In this document: piece by piece, positions 16,095-22,933 of the stretch
Layout of the letters: each line of letters opens with the position of its first letter
Position numbering within the stretch: position 1 is the stretch's first letter
Source: DATMNI01 sp035570275
GTDB taxonomy: Bacteria > Acidobacteriota > Terriglobia > Bryobacterales > Bryobacteraceae
Reading direction: 5' to 3'
Assembly: GCA_035570275.1 (NCBI GenBank)
Contig: DATMNI010000346.1
Span: forward strand, 1-37,499
Length of the DNA stretch: 37,499 nt
Notes under the pieces: generated by a model
Seen by the model: only the letters and a program-made list of their open reading frames with translations
What the model was told of the DNA's origin: nothing
The model's database searches: none
Made by a program: the position numbers and the translations under genes

Positions 16095-17580
16095 CGGCTT
16101 GTGTATTGGAAGGGAACTCGAACCTCAGCAGCGCCGAGATAATCTTTCCGGCCCAGCGATAGATATTGTTCTCCTCCACCGCGGCGCGCATTCTCTGCAT
16201 GCGCCTCCTGCGCTCCTCTTCCGGCATTTCGAGGGCCTGCCGGATAGCCTCGGCGATGTCGGCCTCGCTGAAGGGGTTCACCAGGATGGCGTCGGTAAGC
16301 TCGCGGGATGCGCCGGCGAATTCACTGAGGATGAGCGCCCCGTCGCCATCCACCCGGCTGGCGACATATTCCTTCGAAACCAGGTTCATACCGTCGTGCA
16401 GCGACGTGACCAGGCAGAAATCGGCCAGGCGGTGCAGCGCCACCAACCGGGCATGCGGCACCATCTCCTTGATGAGTATGATGGGCCGCCAACCCTCGCT
16501 GGCCCAGGTGAGGTTGATCTCTTCGGCCAGGCTTTCGATCTCCTCTTCCAGCGCCTTGTATTTCTCGATGCGGCTGCGGCTGGGCACGCCGATCTGCACG
16601 AAGACCAGTTGCTCCCGGTATTCGGGGTTCTTGGCCAAAAACCGGTCGATGGCGCGGAAGCGCTCGCAGATGCCTTTGGTATAGTCGATGCGGTCAATGC
16701 CCACCCCTACCATTTCGTGGCGCAAGCCCAATTGCCTGCGCCAGCGCGCCATCTCCTTGGTTGTCTTTGAACTCTCCGCCAGCGCGCTATGGCTCTCGAA
16801 GTCCAGGCTGATGGGAAACGGCCGAACCGACGTGGACTTGCCAAGGCGTTTGATCTCGAACCGCTCGCGGTCGACCTTGGCTTCGAGCGTTTCATCCACG
16901 GTGTCCAGAAAATTCTGGCAGTGGTAGCGCAGGTGGAAGCCCAGCAGATCGTTGCCCAGCATGCCCTCCAGCAGCTCCTCCTTCCACGGAAAACCGCGGA
17001 AGACTTCCGGATTGGGCCAGGGGATGTGCCAGAACTGGGCCACAATCAGGTTCGGGTTGCGCTGTTTCAGCATGGCTGGGAGCAGGGCAAAGTGATAATC
17101 CTGAATGAAGACGATGGTGGGCGCGTCGCCGGCCTCCTCCAGCACGGCGTCGGCGAACCGTTCGTTCACCTCGCGGTATGACTCCCAGTCTTCAGGCAGG
17201 AACGATGGGCGCGTGAAGACCACATGGCACAGCGGCCACAGCCCCTGATTGGAGAGCCCGTAGTAGTGGCCGTCTTCCTGCTCTTTGTTCAGCCAGACGC
17301 GGCGCAGGGTGTAACTGGGGTCGTCCGGTGGAACCATCACATGGTCGTTGAGGTCCACCACGCTGCGGTCGGCATTGCCGCTGCCGTGTGCGATCCACAC
17401 GCCGCCACAAGCGCGCAAAATCGGGTCAAGAGCTACCGTCAATCCGCTAGCGGGTTGTTCGCACTCCACCTCGCCATCCACGAACCGATGGATGTACGGC
17501 TCACGATGAGATACCAGAATGAATCGGTAATCCCGCAGTCTGGTGTGGATCAACTCCAGCAGGTTCGCGCGTGTCCACAT
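16060..17580 (-). CDS. otsA: Trehalose-6-phosphate synthase (GT20)
   Basis: A 506-residue GT20 glycosyltransferase that makes trehalose-6-phosphate from UDP-glucose and glucose-6-phosphate. Recognisable motifs in order are ILVSHREPYIHRF (N-terminal strand), IVFIQDYHFALLPAML, AQFWHIPWPNPEVFRGFPW (the HIPFP motif), NDLLGFHLRYHCQNFLD, VGIDRIDYTKGICERFRAI, VFVQIGVPSRSRI, LVTSLHDGMNLVSKEYVASR and ALILSEFAGASREL. It is slightly divergent from the E. coli enzyme, so a related glucosyl-phosphate synthase activity cannot be fully excluded; otsB next door argues for trehalose. ATG 17580 with AGAGAGG upstream is preferred to a 47-residue extension. Confidence 0.88.
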   Translation of the reverse strand: MWTRANLLELIHTRLRDYRFILVSHREPYIHRFVDGEVECEQPASGLTVALDPILRACGGVWIAHGSGNADRSVVDLNDHVMVPPDDPSYTLRRVWLNKEQEDGHYYGLSNQGLWPLCHVVFTRPSFLPEDWESYREVNERFADAVLEEAGDAPTIVFIQDYHFALLPAMLKQRNPNLIVAQFWHIPWPNPEVFRGFPWKEELLEGMLGNDLLGFHLRYHCQNFLDTVDETLEAKVDRERFEIKRLGKSTSVRPFPISLDFESHSALAESSKTTKEMARWRRQLGLRHEMVGVGIDRIDYTKGICERFRAIDRFLAKNPEYREQLVFVQIGVPSRSRIEKYKALEEEIESLAEEINLTWASEGWRPIILIKEMVPHARLVALHRLADFCLVTSLHDGMNLVSKEYVASRVDGDGALILSEFAGASRELTDAILVNPFSEADIAEAIRQALEMPEEERRRRMQRMRAAVEENNIYRWAGKIISALLRFEFPSNTQADVSTLVAGRAR

Positions 17581-17717
17581 AGAGGGCCTCTCTGCCAGGA
17601 CTAGGCACGGGCACGGCCACTCTGTATCTCGTGCGTTTTGTGCGAACTGAGCGTTTCTTGTGCCGTTGCGGTCGGTAAACGTCGGTAAAGTTTTTACCCA
17701 AAGAACACTTTTTGCAG

Positions 17718-17970
17718 TCACTTGGCGGTTTCGAGTACCATGACCGAAGCAATCTGGCCGGGCGCCGTGGCGGGCAACGATACCGTCACTTTGTCGCCGT
17801 GATCCACTCCCCGATGCCGGCGATGGGCTGCCCCTTCCACTCCCTGGCCAGGATGCATTAAAGCCCCAGTGGATGAAGAGGTCCGAACTTGGCCTCGCTA
17901 AACCACTTCACCTTGGCGTCTTGTTGTGGCGTCTGCGCCCCGGCGGGCGCGGAGGCGAATACTTGGGCTA
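17718..17970 (-). pseudogene. Internally deleted alpha-L-fucosidase copy
   Basis: Read on the plus strand, 17722-17799 matches the 3' end of the intact fucosidase (18627 onwards: the VSLPATAPGQIASVMVLET region). It then jumps, without a break, into sequence matching that gene's 5' part (IGEWIM..., near 19768-19915), including the signal-peptide end and QTPQQDAKVKWFSEAKFG. About 1.1 kb of the middle is missing; the junction is near 17800. The copy has a further frameshift after WFSEAKFG. Its two ends differ from the intact gene at several positions, so it is an old paralogue, not an assembly duplicate. Its stop is at 17718-17720. Confidence 0.78.
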
Positions 17971-17975
17971 GGGAC

Positions 17976-18275
17976 ATGTCATCGGCTCTGATCGAGATTG
18001 GTACGCTGATCGCTCGCGACGCGGCTGTGCACGGCGGTCGGCCGCTCATCGCCGGCACTGGTGTTTCGGTCCGTGTCATCGCTGTCGATAGTAACAGCGG
18101 CCTCTCTCCCGAGGAGATAGCTGCAGACACGCCGGACCTCTCGCTCGCGCAGGTGTTCGCGGCCCTAGCTTATTACCACGCCAACAAAGCGGAGATCGAC
18201 CTGGATATCGACGCCGAGGCTCGGGCCTATGAGATCGGCTCCGCGTCTTCTAGTAGCCGGCCGCTACCAGGGTGA
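17976..18275 (+). CDS. DUF433 antitoxin-like protein
   Basis: A 99-residue protein. Residues 15-50 (DAAVHGGRPLIAGTGVSVRVIAVDSNSGLSPEEIA) match the DUF433 pattern 'GkPvI.GTRI.V..i...l..G.s.eEI', a winged/AbrB-type DNA-binding antitoxin, followed by DLSLAQVFAALAYYHANKAEIDLDI. DUF433 proteins pair with DUF5615 PIN-like toxins, and one is encoded next (18272). The stop overlaps the toxin GTG in a GTGA. The ATG at 17976 follows GGG; the promoter is not evident and lies inside the fucosidase remnant. The C-terminal tail (GSASSSSRPLPG) looks slightly degraded. Confidence 0.75.
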   Translation: MSSALIEIGTLIARDAAVHGGRPLIAGTGVSVRVIAVDSNSGLSPEEIAADTPDLSLAQVFAALAYYHANKAEIDLDIDAEARAYEIGSASSSSRPLPG

Positions 18276-18577
18276 TAACGCTTTATCTCGATGAGGATAT
18301 GTCTCGGCACCAGTTGATTTGGGCACTGCGAGCCCGGGGCTTCGACGTGTTGACCGTCGTTTGAGGCGGGGATGAATGCCCAGAGTGACGATGCTCAACT
18401 GAGCTTTGCAGCAAGTCAGGGCCGCCTGCTTCTACGGCGAACGCGCGCGACTTCGCACAACTCCATCGGGTTTGGTTGTGCCAGGGCAGGACGCATTCTG
18501 GCATTATGCTGATTCCCCAGCAGCGGTATTCGACCGGTGAGATTGTCCTTGTTTCGGCAACGGGCGTTATGTTTTAA
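18272..18577 (+). pseudogene. DUF5615 PIN-like toxin with two compensating frameshifts
   Basis: GTG 18272 opens ITLYLDEDMSRHQLIWALRARGFDVLTVV, the DUF5615 start (LYLDED). One extra T near 18361 then forces a TGA. Removing it gives EAGMNAQSDDAQLSFAASQGRLLL. A second shift near 18433 restores the first frame for NARDFAQLHRVWLCQGRTHSGIMLIPQQRYSTGEI, the DUF5615 end. The net frame is zero, so the gene ends at TAA 18577. Normal length is about 100 residues, as here. The toxin is probably non-functional. I find no open coding alternative in 18276-18626. Confidence 0.75.
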
Positions 18578-18626
18578 GGCCTATGGTGCGGACCCAGGCA
18601 CCGGCGCGCAGGCCTGGAGGCCCGCG

Positions 18627-19991
18627 CTACCTGGTTTCGAGAACCATCACCGAAGCGATCTGACCGGGCGCGGTGGCGGGCAACGATACCGTCACTTTGT
18701 CGCCGCTCTGGCTCATCTTCAACTGAGCGTGCCTGGCATCGGCCAGCAGGTAGGCCCGGTTGACCTTGCCCTTCACGTTCGAGAGCTCGAAGGCCCCCGC
18801 GGGCCACTTGAAAAAGTGGATATAGAGCTTGCCGGGCTTGGTGGTGCAGCGCCAGTCGGTGGCCTGGGTAAAAGCCGGCCTGCCGTTCTTGTCCTGGCGG
18901 CTGGGGTCGGGCGTGCCCAATTCGCTTCCGAACGGCGTCGGCCCGGCGCCGTAAATGGCCTCGCCGTTCACCTTGAGCCAGCGGCCCACCGTGCGCAGGT
19001 TGTCCTGGCTGGCTTGCGGAATCAGGCCTTCGGACGTAGGCCCGACGTTGAGCAGGTAATTGCCGCCTTTGCTGACGATGTCCACCAGCTTGAACGTCAG
19101 ATCCTCGGGCGTCTTCCAATCGGTATCGTCTTTCTTAAAGCCCCAGGTCTTGTTGAGCGTCGCCGGCACTTCCCAATCGCCTGGCACTACGGCGTCCGGA
19201 ATCCGGTTATCGCCCATCGAGACGTAGTCGCCGGCCTCGCCAAGGCGGCCGTCGATCAGAGTCGAGGGCTGCAGGTTGTGGACGATGTCGATGAACCGCT
19301 TGGCGCGATCGCCGGTGTTCATCATGCGCGGGGTGTCAAACCAGATCAGGCACACCGGTCCGTACCCGGTGAGCAGTTCCTTCACCTGCGGCTCGGCCTT
19401 ACCGCGGAGGTACTCGTCAAAATCCTTCTTGTCGTCGGCGCCGAAATCCCACGTGTTGCCGGCGCCGTTTTTCTCGTGCCAGTCCTGCGCCTGCGAATAG
19501 TAGAAGCCGAACTTGATGCCGTGCCGCGCGCAGGCTGCCGAAAGTTCCTTCAGCGGGTCGCGATGGAACGGCGTGGCGTCGAAGATGTTGTACTTGCTTA
19601 CCGCGGACTGGTACATGGCAAAGCCGTCGTGGTGCTTGCTGGTGATCACGATGTACTTCTGCCCGGCATCCTCGGCCATTTTGACCCACTCCTCGGCGTT
19701 GAACTTCACTGGATTGAACTGTTTGGCCAGTTGTTCGTATTCGCCCACGGGGATCTTGGCGCGATTCATGATCCACTCCCCGATGCCTGGAACGGGCTGC
19801 CCTTTCCACTCCCCGGCCGGAATGCAGTAGAGCCCCCAGTGGATGAAGAGGCCGAACTTGGCTTCGCGAAACCACTTCATCTTGGCGTCTTGTTGTGGCG
19901 TCTGCGCCACCGCCGCGGGCGTCCACAGGCAGGAAGCCGCCAATGGCGCCAAAGCCGTTAGCGATAAAAATTGGCCAAATCTCCGCTTCAT
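18627..19991 (-). CDS. Secreted alpha-L-fucosidase (GH29)
   Basis: A 454-residue exported glycosidase. Residues 1-30 are a signal peptide ending VAQ. GH29 motifs follow: KWFREAKFGLFIHWGLYCIPAGEW (about 40-62), YIVITSKHHDGFAMYQS (113-129), FGFYYSQAQDWHEKNGAGNTWDF and GPVCLIWFDTPRMM, where Asp219 is the expected nucleophile. LVDIVSKGGNYLLNVGPTSEGLIP is the family's glycan-site signature. It removes terminal fucose from plant, algal or host glycans in the periplasm or outside the cell. The acid/base residue cannot be fixed by eye. A truncated paralogue at 17718-17970 shows that the region once held two copies. Confidence 0.88.
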   Translation of the reverse strand: MKRRFGQFLSLTALAPLAASCLWTPAAVAQTPQQDAKMKWFREAKFGLFIHWGLYCIPAGEWKGQPVPGIGEWIMNRAKIPVGEYEQLAKQFNPVKFNAEEWVKMAEDAGQKYIVITSKHHDGFAMYQSAVSKYNIFDATPFHRDPLKELSAACARHGIKFGFYYSQAQDWHEKNGAGNTWDFGADDKKDFDEYLRGKAEPQVKELLTGYGPVCLIWFDTPRMMNTGDRAKRFIDIVHNLQPSTLIDGRLGEAGDYVSMGDNRIPDAVVPGDWEVPATLNKTWGFKKDDTDWKTPEDLTFKLVDIVSKGGNYLLNVGPTSEGLIPQASQDNLRTVGRWLKVNGEAIYGAGPTPFGSELGTPDPSRQDKNGRPAFTQATDWRCTTKPGKLYIHFFKWPAGAFELSNVKGKVNRAYLLADARHAQLKMSQSGDKVTVSLPATAPGQIASVMVLETR

Positions 19992-20051
19992 GGGCGAAAC
20001 TCCTCTTCCGTTCTCTATTCACGCACAAACCGGGGCGGAATTCAAATGGGG

Positions 20052-20072
20052 ATAGCTGACCGCTGATCGCTT
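20052..20072. repeat. Short CAGCNNN-type heptad array, element C
   Basis: ATAGCTG ACCGCTG ATCGCTT are three heptads identical in type to the right arms of elements A and B. They lie upstream of the fucosidase start. Confidence 0.7.
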
Positions 20073-20137
20073 TCTCCCGGTTAACCCCCCGATGATAACC
20101 TTCGTCTACTTGTTGGTTGCAAAAGGAGGGGGTAGCT

Positions 20138-20173
20138 TTAATTGAAGACACGACGTTAATTGAGGACACGACG
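20138..20173. repeat. 18-bp tandem duplication
   Basis: TTAATTGAAGACACGACG is followed at once by TTAATTGAGGACACGACG (one mismatch). The second copy has GAGGA in ribosome-site position for the small ORF at 20174. Confidence 0.8.
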
Positions 20174-20269
20174 ATGCGCCTGCTCCAAGCTGTTGCTGCC
20201 AGGAAGTCCGATCTGCTGCTGTTGATGGGCTTTGCGGTGCTCGCTTCGTCAGTGCTGATGCGCCCCTAG
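20174..20269 (+). CDS. Possible 31-residue membrane peptide
   Basis: ATG 20174 opens MRLLQAVAARKSDLLLLMGF then AVLASSVLMRP and a TAG. The middle (about 14-28) is a single hydrophobic helix preceded by basic residues, as in small inner-membrane proteins. GAGGA in the tandem duplication lies 7 bases before the ATG. Nothing else supports it: no family is recognised, and a chance ORF in a repeat-rich gap is quite possible. Confidence 0.3.
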   Translation: MRLLQAVAARKSDLLLLMGFAVLASSVLMRP

Positions 20270-20296
20270 GCGCGGCCGGCACGGAATCGTATACCT

Positions 20297-20430
20297 TAGG
20301 CAATCGTTTCAGAAATACGCCGACGTATCGGGAAACCGCTTGCTAACGCGCGCGGCTCCGATCAGAGCCGCGACCGTTAGGGAGCGTTTCGTCGAAATAC
20401 GCGACTGTAATTATGAAACGGTGTACTTAG
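20297..20430. mobile_element. MITE-like palindromic element, copy 1
   Basis: The ends are CGTTTCA and TGAAACGGTGTAC. Inside is a hairpin at 20344-20379, with TAACG and GCGGCTC paired with GAGCCGC and CGTTA around CGATCA. It has no coding capacity. An 11-bp direct repeat, CTTAGGCAATC, occurs at 20295-20305 and 20426-20436 and may be a target duplication. The related copy at 25420-25570 shares both ends and the hairpin. Confidence 0.75.
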
Positions 20431-20483
20431 GCAATCCACCAAGGTATACTTGTCTTCCGGCCGATTTCGATCCACTCTGAAGA

Positions 20484-20699
20484 GTGCACAACGGCTCCGT
20501 AATCGGTCTATTCCTCCTCGTAGTCTCCAGCCTCGGCCTACTCATCAAGTGGGAATACCGCCGCGCGCAGCGGAGTTCGCCTCCCCTGTCAAAGGCCCTT
20601 CGGTTTCGTGTGGAACACCGCGATGAGCCGGGGAACAGCTACGCGGCGCCGCCCGAACGCACTACCCGAGCCTTTCAATTCCGGACTGGGCGCCGCTAG
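20484..20699 (+). CDS. Doubtful small membrane protein
   Basis: A 71-residue ORF from GTG 20484. Residues 6-21 (VIGLFLLVVSSLGLLI) form one membrane segment, followed by a basic tail rich in Arg and Pro. The ribosome site is weak and I recognise no family. Kept because one clean hydrophobic segment followed by positive charges is typical of real small proteins; it may still be a chance ORF. Confidence 0.3.
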   Translation: MHNGSVIGLFLLVVSSLGLLIKWEYRRAQRSSPPLSKALRFRVEHRDEPGNSYAAPPERTTRAFQFRTGRR

Positions 20700-20836
20700 G
20701 CGGTTCGGCAGACCTTCCCGTTCGTGGTTTGCTTGAGTCTCAGCTCCCCCGGGCATCCCAACGGCTTTTTCCGATGCCGGCGCACTCGGCGGCGGTGGAT
20801 CAGGGGTGCGCGACCCGAGCCGCGAATCGTTTTGAA

Positions 20837-20882
20837 GTCCCCCTGTCCTCGGTCCCCCTGTCCCACTGTCCCCCTGTCCCGC
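20837..20882. repeat. Tandem CCCCCTGTCC-type repeats
   Basis: GTCCCCCTGTCC motifs repeat about four times with small variation. The gap 20700-21060 contains this and no gene I can support. Confidence 0.65.
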
Positions 20883-21077
20883 TCCGGCGGCCCCCCCTTC
20901 CACCACCGTTTGCTCGTGATGGCTTCGCAAATCACGCCAATTCAACCACTCCCATACGGTCGCCGCCTCGGCCAGTCGTCACAGTCCTACGTCGTGCCGC
21001 GGCGTACCAGCCCACGGTTGGGCGGGCTGGCCGGACAAGTTACACTGGTCTAGATCTAATCTTGGAGGATGATTTGG

Positions 21078-22859
21078 ATGCACACTAGACTGGTGTTGCC
21101 TCTATTGGCGGCGGCCATGGCGTCCGGCCAGACGATAACCACCTTTGCGGGAAATGGAACGGCCGGATTTTCGGGGGACGGACAACAAGCCGCACAGGCG
21201 ATGATCAATCGCGTAGTGGGGCTGGTGGCGGACGCGGCGGGGAACATCTACCTGGCCGAGGAACTCAATAACCGGGTGCGCAAGGTGGACACCAATGGCG
21301 TGATCACGACATTCGCGGGCACCGGTACGGCCGGATTCAGCGGGGATAACGGGCCGGCGCTGCAGGCCCAGCTTAGCGGCCCGCTGGGACTGTGCGTGGC
21401 GCCTTCGGGCGATATTTACGTGACCGACCAGGGCAATAAGCGGGTGCGCAAAATCTCGCCGTCGGGAACGATTACTACGGTGGCGGGAAACGGATTCGGG
21501 GTGAGTGGCGGGGATGGCGGCCCGGCCACATCCGCGGGGATGGTGATTCCGATCCGCTGCGCCGTGGACCAGAACAGTAACCTGTTCATTGTGGACCAGG
21601 GCGCGCATGTCATCCGCAAAGTGAATGCCGACAACCTCATCAGCACCTATGCGGGCACCACGCAGGGTTTCTCAGGCGATGGCGGTTTGGCGACGCAGGC
21701 CGCAATGAACAACCCCACGGCGGCGGCGGTGGATGCCGCGGGTAACCTTTATGTGTCGGACCAGGTGAACCAGCGAATCCGGCGGATTGATGCGAGCACC
21801 CTGACGATTACGACGGTGGCGGGAACGGGCAGCGCGGGGTATTCGGGCGATGGGGGTTCAGCGATTTCGGCCAGCCTGAACTTCCCGGGAGGGGTTGTGG
21901 TGGATTCGTCCGGCGAGCTGTTTATCGTCGACTCAACGAATAACCGGGTCCGCAAAGTGAGCGGAGGGATCATTTCCCTGGTGGCGGGTACGGGGACGCC
22001 GGGTTTTGCGGGCGATCGCGGCCCGGCTCTGCAGGCGCAGTTCAACAATCCGTTTGCTATTACCCTGGACAAGGCGGGCAACCTGTATGTGGGCGACATC
22101 GCCAACAACCGGGTGCGGATAATTTCGGGAGCGGTGGGCGGGATTGGGCCTTCGATCACCAGCGCGGGGGTTACGAACGCGGCAAGTTTCCAGACGGGAA
22201 TCGCGCTGGGCGGGATTGTCACCATCTTCGGTTCGAACCTGGGAGCCAAAGCGGGACAGATCGTGACCGCACCCGGAGCGCCCTGGCCGGTGCAGGTTGG
22301 GGGCACCAGCGTGACCATGGACGGCACTCCGGCGCCGGTGTACCGGGTGCTGAACCTGAACGGGCAGGAACAACTCAGCGTGCAGGCCCCGTGGTCGCTT
22401 TCGGGAAAGAATGCGGTGGCGGTGAGCGTGACCACGGCAACGGGCACGGCGCCCGCGGTGACGGTTCCCGTGCTGGGCGCGCAGCCGGGGATTTTTATTC
22501 TGGACGGGGCTTCGAGCGGCGCGACGCATGCGGACGGCAGTATCGCGGGAGCGTCGAACCCCGCATCACGCAACGAAGTGGTCGTGCTATACCTGACCGG
22601 CATGGGGCCGGTAGTGAACGAGCCGGCGAACGGGGCCAGCGCCTCGCTGACTCCGCCCTTGTCGCCCACACTCGTCACTCCGCAGGTGACGATGGGCGGG
22701 TTCAACGCGGTGGTGGGTTTTTCCGGCCTGACCCCGGGCTTCATCGGGCTGTACCAGATCAACGTGACGGTGCCGGCGGCGTTGGCACCGGGACTGGTGG
22801 ATCTTACGGTGCAGGCCAACGGATTGACCAGCAACACAGCCAAGATTGCGATCCGGTAA
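21078..22859 (+). CDS. Secreted NHL-repeat propeller protein with Solibacter-type C-terminal domain
   Basis: About 593 residues when started at ATG 21078, which has GGAGG (21064-21068) nine bases upstream; the ATG at 21069 abuts the same site and is too close. A signal peptide (LVLPLLAAAMASGQ) is followed by six NHL-like units of about 55 residues, each of the form 'ITTFAGTGTAGFSGD.GPA..A.l..P.g.avD..GNlYv.D..N.RvRKv'. They make a beta-propeller up to about residue 370. The C-terminus (VTNAASFQTGIALGGIVTIFGSNLGAKAG...GLYQINVTVPAALAPG) is the TIGR03437 domain. It is a probable surface or extracellular protein with no assigned ligand. Confidence 0.85.
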   Translation: MHTRLVLPLLAAAMASGQTITTFAGNGTAGFSGDGQQAAQAMINRVVGLVADAAGNIYLAEELNNRVRKVDTNGVITTFAGTGTAGFSGDNGPALQAQLSGPLGLCVAPSGDIYVTDQGNKRVRKISPSGTITTVAGNGFGVSGGDGGPATSAGMVIPIRCAVDQNSNLFIVDQGAHVIRKVNADNLISTYAGTTQGFSGDGGLATQAAMNNPTAAAVDAAGNLYVSDQVNQRIRRIDASTLTITTVAGTGSAGYSGDGGSAISASLNFPGGVVVDSSGELFIVDSTNNRVRKVSGGIISLVAGTGTPGFAGDRGPALQAQFNNPFAITLDKAGNLYVGDIANNRVRIISGAVGGIGPSITSAGVTNAASFQTGIALGGIVTIFGSNLGAKAGQIVTAPGAPWPVQVGGTSVTMDGTPAPVYRVLNLNGQEQLSVQAPWSLSGKNAVAVSVTTATGTAPAVTVPVLGAQPGIFILDGASSGATHADGSIAGASNPASRNEVVVLYLTGMGPVVNEPANGASASLTPPLSPTLVTPQVTMGGFNAVVGFSGLTPGFIGLYQINVTVPAALAPGLVDLTVQANGLTSNTAKIAIR

Positions 22860-22933
22860 GGAGGGCCAGGAGCCTCCAAGGACGCCCTGCCCTCACCGGC
22901 GGCCCTGACTCGTGGCAACCTCTCGTGGCGCTC

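Noticed and set aside
15910..16770. 286-codon plus-strand ORF
   Set aside because: Antisense to otsA and otsB, both with all family motifs.
22860..22885. Terminator hairpin after the NHL protein
   Set aside because: GGAGG and CCTCC can pair but the stem is only five bases and has no T run.
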